Assembly (NCBI RefSeq): GCF_040802235.1
Contig: NC_133170.1
Span: 9,005,001-9,069,000, forward strand
DNA: 64,000 bases
Direction of reading: 5' to 3'
DNA from: Manis javanica
Taxonomy: Eukaryota; Chordata; Mammalia; Pholidota; Manidae
The position numbers and the translations under genes are program-made. The notes below the pieces were generated by a model. It did no database searches and was not told the origin of the DNA. It saw only the letters and a list, made by a program, of their open reading frames with translations. Every line of letters begins with the position of its first letter. The stretch's first letter is position 1. Positions 25,100 to 36,372 of the stretch are shown here, one piece after another.

Positions 25100-25790
25100 A
25101 CAGTAACTGTATCTGTCAGAAAGATCTCAGCTGCAAAGAAGAGGACACTCAACTCAAGGTGGCTTAATATTTATAACATTTATTATCTCTCCTAAGGTAA
25201 GTCAACCTCGAAGCATCACGGAAGGGACTTATTTTATATAGGCTAATCCACCCCCTAAGTCTGTAAACCCCTCAAGGGAATAGATAGGGCCTTTTACATA
25301 TTTATAATTTCTTAGGTAAGTCAACCTCGAAGCATCGCGGAAGGGACTTTGACTCCGCTTCTCTGACACCCGCCTGGGCTGGCCTCCCTCTGTAGGTCAG
25401 CTTCGTCCCCAGACCAAGAGCAAGCGAGCTGCCACAGAGCCAGGCACCGTACCTAGATACAGCAGCAGCTCAGAAGGAAGACGTATTCCTCCGTTTCTCT
25501 TGGAAGTAAAGAAACTCTTCCCAGAATCTCCCAGTGTCCCTCCACTCCAGACTTTATTGAACAGAAATGGATTGCATGCCTGTACCTAATCAATCACTGG
25601 CAAAGGGACAGGACCACCGTGATTGGTTTAGGGCACACCCCAAGGGCTGAGGGTCAGCTCTGGAGCCTGCCCACCCCAAAGCATGCGGTCACACAGAGAG
25701 GGTTAGCTGCCTGAACAAAACTGGGGTCCTAGAAAGGAGGAAGGATGTGTGACAAAAGACATTAGGTGACCAATAGTATCTACTATGAAG
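25100..25790 (+). mobile_element. Ancient dispersed repeat, interrupted by a templated insertion
   Basis: TCAGAAAGATCTCAGCTGCAAAGAAGAGGACACTCAACTCAAGGTGGCTTAA at the left, and AATCAATCACTGGCAAAGGGACAGGACCACCGTGATTGGTTTAGG at the right, follow a common mammalian repeat consensus. I cannot name its family. The insertion at 25231-25313 is described separately. Confidence 0.45.
25195..25349. repeat. 36-bp direct repeats flanking an 83-bp insertion copied from about 26.07-26.15 kb
   Basis: The 36-mer at 25195-25230 recurs at 25314-25349 with one difference (A/G at 25218 and 25337). The segment between them matches 26066-26148 at roughly 85-90% by eye, sharing for example TATATAGGCTAATC and TGTAAACCCCTCAAGGGAAT. 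Confidence 0.85.
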
Positions 25791-26065
25791 GTAATCTCTT
25801 CTTAGGGAGATACACGCTAGTCATTCCTGGTGAAAGAAACCTTACAGCGTCAGGGCTGCACCCTCGTCCTCAGGAATAAATGCTATTGTGCAATGGCACA
25901 TGGGGCTCTTTTCTTCCACACTGGAAGCCAGGTGCCATCCAAAGGAAGTAAAGGCTTTTAATATGCCCTTTCTTTTTTGTTGGAGAAATGACAGTACATA
26001 TGGTTGAATTATGTTTATTCAAGTTATTCCTCTGAGAGAGCAGTAAAAACAGAGGGCTTAATTAT

Positions 26066-26195
26066 ATTATATAGGCTAATCTAACCCCTAAGACTGTAAA
26101 CCCCTCAAGGGAATAGATGGGACCTTTTTCATGTTTATATATCCCATGGAGCTAGTCTCATCTAGTAGGAACTCAATTCAATAAATAAGTGATGG
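26066..26195 (+). mobile_element. L2 3' end (source-like copy of the insertion at 25.2 kb)
   Basis: AAGACTGTAAACCCCTCAAGGGAATAGATGGGACC follows the L2 tail, ending GGAACTCAATTCAATAAATAAG. Confidence 0.65.
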
Positions 26196-27299
26196 ATTGC
26201 ATTGCTAATCTCATTAATTCTTTCCAGGATAAACCTCAACATTTAAGACAGCTAGTTGGGGCTTTGCACTCAGTGTGGGCCTTGTCCAACCTGTCAGCAT
26301 CAGCAAAGATCCCTGGGCTCGGATACTGTTCTCTCTGTGACTCTAATCACCCCGGAGCAGGAACTTTCAAACTGGAATTCTAATGCTCTTAAGATCACCG
26401 TACGGCCTTAGTGGGGGAGAGGTGGGCAGCTACAGTCCCTAAAGCACAAGCAATACCTGGAGAAATTCATCCTTTGATCAGACCTTACCAATCCATTTCC
26501 TCCCAGCTTTGCCTATCAGAGGGATCCTCATTCTTAAGAATTAGTGGGTTGAAAATCCCCTAGGAGAGAATATCAGAAGTTCAACATGTTCAGAGTGATA
26601 TACACACAAATAGTACGTTTAAACAAAATTTCTATATAATCTAAGATTTTACTGGTTTTCTCTTCACTATCTTGTTCCCTTATGCAATCTCCCCAGTTAA
26701 AGGGTTTGGGGTTTTTCCCCTTTCCTTGGGCACAATGTATTTGCTGAATATGCTGACTCATGTCCTCTGGTTCTTATTCCTTGACTTCTAATCCCTATCT
26801 CTCTATTCGGACCCCAGCCTTGAAATTTGTTGTTACGTCTGAGAAGTCCTTAGATACCATGGTTACCCGAAGGGTCAACCTGACTCTCTCCACAGCTGCA
26901 CATTGCTGAATCATGGGATGCCATGGGGATTGTTAGAGCCACAGCTGAGATAGGTCTCCCAACAAAGATGCTTAGAGAATAGCAGCTATTGAAAAAGACC
27001 AACCCCTATTACAAATCAATCAGCTACCCTTTATTTAAAAGATATTCAGTATGGCATTCATGCTGGGAATCAGGAAGGATGGTATTTCCTGAACTGATTT
27101 ACACAATGCTAATATTTAATAACTAATGGAAGGAAAATACTGAGAGTAAAAAGCCAAACAAAAATTCTCACTGCTGAGGTCATTTTCATTGTCTAAGTGT
27201 CCCAAAGTGTTATCAAGTGCTCATCTGATTGCCTGAGGAGGGAATAATTTAGATTAAGATCTATGTATTCTATGTAGAATATGGTCAAGTGTAATATAT
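26196..27299. other. Intergenic DNA, nothing recognised
   Basis: No supported feature. Confidence 0.5.
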
Positions 27300-27525
27300 G
27301 CATTTAATCAAAGATCTCGGTGAGGCTTTCCAGCTTATAAAGTAACTTTACCTGTATCATTTCCCTTGATCGTATGCCAGCCTGTGAAGTATATGCTAAT
27401 GCTAGCCCCATTTCACAGGTGCATAAACTCTGACTCTGAGAGGTTCTCTGCCTTTTTTTAAGCATATAAAACTAGCTAGTAAAAGGGAGAGCCAGGCCCC
27501 AAATCGAGGTCTTTTCAGTGCCCAC
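27300..27525 (-). mobile_element. MIR SINE
   Basis: TAGCCCCATTTCACAGGTGCATAAACTC, CTGAGAGGTTCTCTGCC and ACTAGCTAGTAAAAGGGAGAGCCAGGCCCCAAATC follow MIR in reverse orientation. Confidence 0.75.
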
Positions 27526-29124
27526 ATCACCAATAGACATTCATGACAAACTATAGAGACATATGCTCCTTATTGTCTGAACAAATGCAGCAAAAAATCA
27601 AAGCCTACAGATTGCAGCTCAGGGGCTCCTTCCTGTGGCTTTGCCTTCCTGTCCATTTCTCTTTGGTTTAATGTAAGAACAATTAAGTTCCTTTGAGGAG
27701 CATTTGGGAAGGAGCACCATTCCTAAGGGGACGTGGAAGGTGTAATGTGCTGAAGGCTGGCTGAGAGACACCATTGAGTACTTTCCCACTGAAATTGTTA
27801 AAGCACTCATTTCCCTCTGATGCTCACAGCTCATACATTCACTGTTTCTTAATTGAGTTCCATTCTTTAAATCAAGAGTATGACACCTTGTTAAACATGT
27901 GGTGATCTGATGTTCCTTTCCAAGCAACACTTAAGGTCATGCTGCTCAATTATCTCCGGTTCATAATATAAAAGTAGTTTCCACTACCCTGGGCTCTCTG
28001 CCTAAAACATTGCCAACTCATGTTCTTCCAAAAGCTTCTATTAGAGCTTGAGATAAGTCCCATTCAAACACTCTTCCTGCCAAGAATTCTAGGCCAAGAT
28101 CTATGATGACCAAACAAGACAGCAACTGTGATTTTCAAGTCCTATCTAATGATGTGTTGTCAACATTCAATGAAATGTTGCTTGCATTTTAGCTTTTATC
28201 CTATCAGTCTTTGCAATAGCCTTTCTTGACAGGATTGAAAAAGAACTCAATGATAAGGCTTCATGCATTCACAGATGTCTGAAACTCCAATGACAGGTAA
28301 CATATAGAATACAAGAGCTAGAATTTACAGATCAGATATCTTCTAGATTTTCAATATAATTCTGCATGTTTCTGAATTAATATAGCAAATGTATTAAGTT
28401 CCTAGCTCTCTGGTGAAGTAGAAAGCTATTGCTCAGAGCTATTATAAGGAAAATGTAGCACTTAAACCATAGCTACAACAGGTCACTTGAGGGGAAAATG
28501 TGCTTTTAAAAAAATAACTGAAAAATGCATCCATAGGCATTATTATACAATTGAATGTGGTGGTCAGGGAAGGGAATGGGGGACTGACTCAGGTATGACA
28601 CTATTCTGCCCAGCACATCTGCCATGACAATAAAACATATTTGCTTCCTGTAGGAAAAAAAGACAGATTCAACAGACATAAGGCTTCGGTTGATTAATGA
28701 TCCAGTTATGTTGGAACCACCTAAAGGACAATGACTAGTCTTTCCCATTAGGAGGACTCATTACTGGGCTGTGGTCAAATAACATTCTCCACTTTCGGCT
28801 GCATGATCTGATAATAGAGAGCATTCTAATTGTGTTTCTGTTAGGGAGGTAAAATGAACACTCACAGGAATGAAAATAGGACCTGCCTTTGGTGGTAAAA
28901 ATAATTCATTTCTGGGCAAGTGTAACTTATTATTACTTAGGATGTTTTAAAAGATAATTGGATTTAAGCTGACATTATTTTCATTTATCAGTAATCCTTT
29001 AGTTTATTGATATAAAATAATAAGAGCATGGCCAAGCCATCATAAAGAAAATTGCTGACTCAGAGTGGAAATCTCTCTTATCAAAGAAATATGCATATAT
29101 GTGTATGTGCCAGGATATATTTAG
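27526..29124. other. Intergenic DNA, nothing recognised
   Basis: No supported feature. Confidence 0.5.
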
Positions 29125-29320
29125 AGGAAAAGTATTTCCACCTTTCCATCATTCTTTCTCTCTTTGAAATATTATTGACTGCCTACCATGTGTCAATCAC
29201 TGCTCTAGGTTCTGGAGGTACAACAAAAACAGACAAAAATCTTGGTCTTCACAGAATTTGCATTTATACCAGTGGGAGAAGACAGACAATAAATGATGTG
29301 AGTCAAATATCCAGTATTTC
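29125..29320 (+). mobile_element. Ancient mammalian LINE 3'-type repeat
   Basis: TTGACTGCCTACCATGTGTCAATCACTGCTCTAGGTTCTGG, ACAGACAAAAATCTTGGTCTTCACAGAATTTGCATTTATACCAGTGGGAGAAGACAGACAATAAA. Same consensus as 17395-17950. Confidence 0.65.
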
Positions 29321-29389
29321 AACATTCAAAGATTCCTAATAATAAAATTAGTCAAATATTTAATAAATAAGAATTAAGGAATTCACAGT

Positions 29390-29490
29390 TCTAAAGAGAC
29401 TGCAAATTCTATGACATCAGTGTAATCCCAGCACCTAGCACAGTGCCTGGCCTACTAGGCATTGAGATGCTTGTTGAATGACTGAATGAA
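29390..29490 (+). mobile_element. L2 3' end
   Basis: CAGCACCTAGCACAGTGCCTGGCCTACTAGGCATTGAGATGCTTGTTGAATGA. Confidence 0.75.
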
Positions 29491-30254
29491 CAAATCAACA
29501 GACTTCATGTTCTCTAGAAATAGCCTTGACACTATCTGAACCTAATGCCAGATTTTCTTTTCTTGCCTGCTTACTTCCAAAAACAATTTGAAGCAACTTT
29601 CAACAAAAAGGTAAAGAATATAGCCCAAGAAATGAAGGAAGAGATCTAGTCATGGTGTATGGCTTTTTTATAAATCTAGAGCACAGTAGGTCAACAAATG
29701 AAATGAAAGTACATTTGATAGCTAGTTCCCAAAAGATACATGTTTTTCACATGACTTTTTCAAAAATATCCTATATCCCTTAACAAAAGCTGAGATGTGC
29801 AGGTCCAAATGTGATTGTGAAAGAAAAAGGGGGGAAAAATGTCCTCATAAGGCACTTCTATGGGCACTAGAGCAGCAACAATCCAATGCATGTGGTTTTC
29901 TTTGAAGTTCAAATAGAATTCAGCATAAAGTAGAATCTCAACAAATGTTGAATAAGACCTTCATATAAAGTTGGTTCTTGGACTATTTTGGTAGCATGGT
30001 AATAAGATCATGCAATCAGCAGAAGAAACAAAACAAAACAATGTTCTTTTTATTTTGGTGTGTAGAGTTAGAGCATCCTATGGCTTGCTTTTCAGAGAAG
30101 ATGTTCAGCATCTTAATAACCCTTGATCAAAGAATGGTTCTTCTCAACCTCGTCAGCTAAGTGTGCAGCTTTCAGGAACCCACAGAAGACCACAGCTGCC
30201 TAGACAGTCACAGTCACATCAGCCCATCCATTAGTCAGATCAGCGGATATGAGA
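29491..30254. other. Intergenic DNA, nothing recognised
   Basis: No supported feature. Confidence 0.5.
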
Positions 30255-30435
30255 TGAGGCATTCTAGAGAGCAATATAATGTCAGACGAGACTGAATTCA
30301 ATTCCCAGTTCTAGTAATTATTTACCCTAGATGGGCAAAGTAATGCAGCAATCTATTGTGAATAAAATAATACTCTGCAGCCATCACAGTGCTAGGTACG
30401 GGAGCTCAATAATATTTGTAATTATTGCTTTAAAG
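30255..30435 (+). mobile_element. MIR SINE, diverged
   Basis: GACTGAATTCAATTCCCAGTTCTAG, ATTATTTACCCTAGATGGGCAAAG and CACAGTGCTAGGTACGGGAGCTCAATAATATTTG fit MIR. Confidence 0.65.
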
Positions 30436-33400
30436 GTGGATAGCATTTGGGATTTTTCAACACTTGAGTTCTAGGATATCAGCAGCAAATAAATTTAGGA
30501 AAATCTTATGGTAGGGTGAAAAGAATAGGCTTCATGAAACTTTGGAGTATGAACTAGGTAGGACTTTTAGATAAAACAGTCATCTCAAAATGAGGTATGT
30601 ATGGCTTACACAGAAAACAATTGGGGACTTTTCAGTGGTGACAAAGATATGAGATAGGACGGCTTGTAAGCTAGAGCAGAGCTGGTCTACCCAAGTCCAA
30701 ATCAGCAGGGGGCAAGGCTCCTGTAACATTCCACCTCTCCCTCCCTAAGTGTGTGGAGGAGTTTAAGAGATTATTTTCAACCAGCAGCCAATACAGCTCA
30801 TCTCCTTCTTTGAAAAAGTGCTGAAAGTGACCTTGATAATAAAGAAAAATACCTTCTCATGTCCTGCAGACAATGGACAGTACCACCAATGGGCGGGCAT
30901 GGGTGTCCTCATTGATAAAGAAGCCCTTCCTTTAGTTCCTTCTTCCTTCCATTCTACCCCTCCCTTCCTTTCCTTCTATCATCCCTTTCTCTTCTTTCTT
31001 TCCAGTTCTTGTTTCTTTCCTACTTCAGTCTACAAGGGTCTAAGAAGGAGTGATTTCTTTGTTGTTAGTTACCACTGGATTCTGGATAAGTTAGGTGCTA
31101 AAGGGTGCTCTTCAGGTTTCAGTGTGCTTGGATGACACCTGATGTGTATTTCATTCTCCCATTTCCACATCTCCTAATGTAGAAAAGTGCAGCCTTCAGC
31201 TGAAAAATACATGGTTCATCAAGACAAGTTCTCCCACTGGAGAACAGGAAGCCTGTGATGACTGCGAATGACTCTCTGGGAACCAAACAAAACTCAAACA
31301 GAAATAGAATCCAGATGCCAGCAATCATGAATACAGGGCGCTACTTTGCCTCCAGTTTATTTTTAGCAGAAATGTTATTAAAGTATTTTCAGTACTATAA
31401 TTAATTTTCAAGGATTGCTATTAACCTCATAGGTTAAGTAAAATGGGACAAGAAAATGTTTGCATATAAGGTTTAGGGGGAAATAGTGATGTTTAAAGTA
31501 GTTTGCTGTGTATTTGGCGGTGGTTGGGATGTTCTATGGTTTTTGGTTTTCCCACTTTGACCTAGGAGTAATGAATCTCTCACCAGAATGTACTCCATCT
31601 TTAGATAATGGTGGCTGTTTATATATTTAGGATGGGTTAACCTCCTCGAGGCTGAGAAGTATCATAGCCTAATATAATATTTGGTTCTCAAATTTTGGGT
31701 GTGCAACAAGAGGACCAACAGTCTTGTTAGCTAAAATCTACCCAAAGTATGAGAGTTTGGACATGAACTTGGCGTGCCCATGCCAGAGGGAATACAAGTG
31801 CCTTCTTTCAGGCTCCGAATGAAATCATTAATTATGTCCACAGCTCCAGCGATAGACCTGGAAAAACTTTGCTCTACTTAGCAAAAGCTACCTTCTCAAC
31901 TGTTTTGAGGACTGGGGAAGATCTTAAATATCTGTCCTCATGGTACTTACACAGCCCTTTCCCTACAGATCCTCAGACTCTCCTTGATCCTGTGACTCTT
32001 AGGTTTTACCACACTGGGGTTGGAATGAGATGAGGGATATATGTGAATGTGGTGCCCAGATTGTATTACAGACCTACAAGTACATCCTGGTAAACCTTGA
32101 CAATGAAACGCTTTTAAAATGAGGTGTTTTTGGAATTTTGGAACCCTATCAACCTTACTTGAGTTGCTGCCCCATTTAAGGCCATCATAGGTCTTTTATA
32201 GAGCAATTTAACTGCTATCGACATGTACATTTTTGCCTGTTAAGAATGGCTTTACAAGGAATATGACCTGTGTTTATAGGACAAAAAAAAATTTTTTATC
32301 CTTTCCGCAAAAAGCACTTCCTTTTTTTAGCCATTACAAGTATCTTGGCAGTTCTACGTCTAATTAACACCTTAGCAGGATGAAAAGTAAGGGAGCAAAG
32401 TACAACAAAATTCTGCTCAGGTCAGCTTAAATTTTCTTAACATAAGTACTCCCACATAGTAATTGATCTCTCATAATATATTATGACGCATCAGGAGTTC
32501 ACATTTCCCCCCTCATTTCCCAGCCTCTTGGAAGTGAAGCACAAATGAAATGAAAGGGGAAATGTCTTCAGGAGAGCTTGTAATACCAAACACTGAGCAT
32601 TAGGGAAACAGACTTTTGAGACTGAATGAGAAACCCGATGCCCCCCAAATCTACCTTAATTTTTGAAAGAGTAGGCTTTATGAAAGGCTCCCAGCAACAG
32701 ATCAAAGAGCTTTACATATGGAAAACAGACCTAAAAGATGGAGAACAAGTCTAAAATATTTAAAAATAGGCTTTCATTTCTCAAAAATGTAGGTAGAAAG
32801 AACCTCAATTCCGTTTGAGTCCACAGATACCTTCATAAGGCCCACCCTGGGCTCACTGAAGTTCTAGGCACATTGGGAAGAGAAGCAGGACACAAATAAG
32901 AGACCGCTGGGTTTTCCTTTTTTTAAAATTTCTGACTCATAGTTATACCAGTTGATTTCTTTCCTCTTAAAAGCTGAAAAAAATGTCTAACAGCTTTAAC
33001 ATAACTGCTAGTAGGAAGAATTAATACTCTCCCTAATAAATTTATCAAATTTAATGGATAAAAGAATGAGATCTTAAAAATCTAATAAACAAGCAGATAG
33101 GGAAAACAAACTTTTTAAAAATAAAAAACTGAAGGAAATTAGATGAACTTTACTGAGAAGATTATCGAGAAAACTCTCTGCAGGTATCACCACAGGAAAG
33201 AGGAAAATGTTAAGCTACCAACGGAGAAGGAACAAAAAGGAAGCTCCCTAAGTTATATAAGCACATAAAGGATAAAAGTATAGAATTTATTTGTCATTTT
33301 ATTTTTTCTCCTTTCATAGAAAGGAGAATACAGAGATGTATAAGCAAACACTAGCTCTGAAGAGTTCATAGAACAAAACTTTAAAATTGCAGCATAATAA

Positions 33401-34200
33401 TAATATGCCAGTTTATTTCATACTTTTCAGGGAACAGAGTACATATTCAAATCTTATTTCATTAATTTTTATAAATAGAGAAAGGGAAAGTAAAGTGTTT
33501 TCTATCAGTTTTATTGACTTGGGAAAATATTTAGAAAATTATGCAGAAATATTCCATTTTTCCTTATTATTTTTATTTTATAAGCCTAGAAACAGAGAAC
33601 TATGAAAAATTATAGGATCATATACTTTTTACTTTATATTAGGCATCCCAAAGTTGTTTATAAGCACACATACACCCCTTTTTTTAAAAAGTACCACACC
33701 ACAGTAAGAAAGAAGGATGGAAACAACAAGCAGTGTATTCCAACCTGACGTCTTGTATGGAAATATATAAACTGTTCTGGTACATAAAGGGTTCTGGCTG
33801 TTAATTAGGTGTGCTCCCATAAGTAAAGGCACAAAACTCAAATAAGAGTTATAAATGTTCACAATATTTTGTAGTTTTTTTTCATAGTATTTAAGGGAAT
33901 TTGTTATTCAGACAAATAGGATGGAATGGGATATCTCCTAGAGATAAGTAGGGGGGGAAATTGCCAAGAGAATCTAAAAGACAAAGGTAAAATGTGATCA
34001 TATAAAAGGTAAAACATTCTTTGCTTTAAACATACCCAAGAGATTAATTCAGTTCATAAGCACTTCATCATAAGGACATGTCACAAGAACTGGGCAGAAC
34101 CATATTTCACAAAGACTGGACCTACAATATTACACTATTACTTGCCGATTTCTTTGCTTCCCCCTTTGCGAAGGGTAGCAGTGAGACACTGCTCAGGGCT
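30436..34200. other. Intergenic DNA upstream of the distal CpG island
   Basis: A pyrimidine-rich stretch lies at 30930-31022 (TTCC/CTTT repeats). Otherwise it is AT-rich with no gene or clear repeat. Confidence 0.5.
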
Positions 34201-34242
34201 CTGATGAACAATAAGTCCCTCCTCTGAACAAGATTCTACAAA

Positions 34243-34354
34243 GGACTACAGCCCCCAGGGAAAGGAAAACTGCTGAGATTCCTGAGACACCTGACCATCT
34301 TCCAGCAACTTTTCCCATGGGATAAAAGCGGCGTGTGGAAGTTACCATAGCGAC
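34243..34354 (+). promoter_or_regulatory. ZNF143-like and RFX X-box-like motifs flanking a TATA-like element, upstream of the distal CpG island
   Basis: ACTACAGCCCCCAGGGA (34246-34262) resembles the ZNF143/SBS motif. GTTACCATAGCGAC (34341-34354) resembles a palindromic RFX X-box (GTNRCC..RGYAAC). GGGATAAAAGC (34319-34329) lies between them. These classes are typical of promoters. The motif calls were made by eye and not scored. Confidence 0.4.
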
Positions 34355-34619
34355 ACCACACCATACAAAAGCAATAGTCAGTTCATGCATGCTTTTAAGA
34401 ATTATGAGGAGCCCAACAATATTATCAGCTTGTTTTCTCGGTCCTTTGAGAATAGAACCTTAGAATACAGAAGGGAGGTAGGTTGTTGGGTGGACCAGTG
34501 GTCCTCAAAGCACGTAAAATGTTGCCAGAGGGGGAGGAACACCTTCAGACAGGGGCTAAAAGGTCACCCCCATTTTGGACTTGAGAGCTTTTTTCCGTCT
34601 GTCTCTGGAATTCTGTCTC

Positions 34620-35960
34620 TGTGGACGCGCATCCCTGAGTTGTGCAAACGAACACGTCCAGCCTCGTGCCCCGCGCACCCGGCTCGGTCTCCGGGCAGGC
34701 TCGGAGCGAGGGCGTCGCGGCCGCGGGCGGGCGGGGGCCGCGCTTTGCCAGGACGGCCCGCACACGCACGTCAGGGAGGCTCAACCACCATGGACAGCTC
34801 ACTGGCTTCCCCGGCCCGCTCCGCGCTGTTCGCAAGCTCCGCGGGAGCCCCCAGCGCGGCGGACGCGTCCGCCCCGGACACACGCCATGGGTTCCACGGT
34901 GCGCGCCCGCGAGATCGCCGCTGCAGCCAGGCCACTGAGCAGCTGCATGTGGACAGAGTAATGCGCTTCAAGAACTAGTAACAGTCTCTGTGCCCTCACA
35001 AAAATCCTTTAAGGTGCCACCGGACTCTGAGAATCAGACGGAGAGCGTGGGCAGAGAGAACATCGGTCCCCGTCCCTTCCTGTCCCCCTCGCCCTCAGCC
35101 CCTCGCCCCGCCTTGACTTCGCCAACCGTGTTAAATGAAATAAAGCAGACGGGTCCTGGGCTGCACGCCACGCGCTCCCCCGGCCGGGCCCCGGACCACC
35201 ACGGCACCGGGAGGCGCGGCGCACCTGCCCCACCCTTCTTCCCCATCTCCACCCCCTTGGGATTGAGCGTCCCCGGGCTGCTGGGGACTCGAGTCAAGTT
35301 TGTGTCAAACCGCATAAAAGGGAGAAGTAAGGGAAGAGCCCCGCTCGGAGGAAGTTTGCGCGCGCTTTCAGTCCCCGTCCTCGGGTCACTCTGCTCCCGA
35401 AAGCTTCCACCCTCCGCAGCCGGAAGCCGGGCCCTCGGGGAGCAGGAGGCCGGCGGGCCAGCGACTGCACCGCGGTGCCCAGCCACGCACCAAACCCGAC
35501 GGGACGCGGCCGAGCGCCAAGGCTCGGGTTCTACCGCCCGGGCCGAGCGGATTCTGTGCGGCAACCCAGCGCCCGGATTCCCAGGGAGAGCAGCCCGGGA
35601 GCCCAGGGACGGAGTTAGTGCCGCCAGTAACTCCCAGTCCTTTGAACTTCCCCGAAGCCCGCGGGCTCCTCGGGGATCGTAACCGCAGTGGGCGACCTAA
35701 CTCTGGAGCTGGAGGTGGGGGGCTGATAAGGATGGTCCAGTCGTGCTCAGACCACTTCCAACATGTTAGACCCCTGCCCTGGTAGATCCACGCCCCCCAG
35801 CTACCGCCCCCACCCACTTGCTGCAGCCGGCGCGCCGCCAGGCGAGGGAACCCAGAGAGCGAGGGCAGGCGTTGGCCTTAGCTCTGGCAAGAATCCCAGG
35901 AAAGGCAGGCAGGGCCCGCAGACACCGTAATCACAACCTCAGAACGGGGACCCTAGGTCG
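34620..35960 (+). promoter_or_regulatory. Distal CpG island, likely containing the PTHLH distal promoter/first exon region (P1-like)
   Basis: GC- and CpG-rich sequence, densest at 34630-34920 and 35160-35680, surrounded by AT-rich DNA. It lies about 16 kb before the last PTHLH polyA site, roughly what I expect for the human distal promoter. A CATAAAAGG TATA-like element at 35311-35319 lies upstream of the CpG-rich segment from 35335. No splice donor could be assigned with confidence. The island could equally serve a non-coding transcript in either direction. Confidence 0.55.
35311..35345 (+). promoter_or_regulatory. Candidate distal TATA element and start region
   Basis: CATAAAAGG followed within about 30 bases by GC-rich sequence. 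Human P1 is TATA-driven, which makes this a reasonable candidate, but the motif is short and not a perfect TATA box. Confidence 0.3.
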
Positions 35961-36352
35961 TGTACTGCCCTGGGGAGAGGCTGCAAGCCGGCCGGTTTTG
36001 CAGCAGGGGAAAATGGTGCTGGGGAAGCAAACCGCTTCCCAGGTCCCAGCGACCCCTTAGTTCTTGAAGGAAGGCAGTGCCTTCCAGACTGCAGGGCTCA
36101 CATTTTAAGAAAGGGCAATTCTTCTGCTCACCGGGGAGCTGGGCGCCGGCCAGAAAGGCTGTGTGGCACCGCCTGAGATCAGTTTCAGGCTGAGAGGTTG
36201 TCCTCTGAGCCAGGTGGACTTGGAACTCCCCCTGTGGTCTCGCACAAGTCCAGGGCTGCCTGCTTCCGGGAGCCAAGAACTCGGCCCACCAAGGGCATCC
36301 GGCAGGCCTTGGTCCAGATAAGGGCTTGTGCACCACACATCATCCATCCCTG

Positions 36353-36372
36353 CCACACACACACACACACAC
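36353..36372. repeat. (CA)n microsatellite
   Basis: About ten CA units. Confidence 0.9.

Noticed and set aside
34385..35682. Long + strand open frames (197 and 230 codons) in the distal CpG island
   Set aside because: GC-rich DNA has few stops. Frames are open on both strands at once, composition is Arg/Pro/Gly-heavy, and no domain is recognisable.
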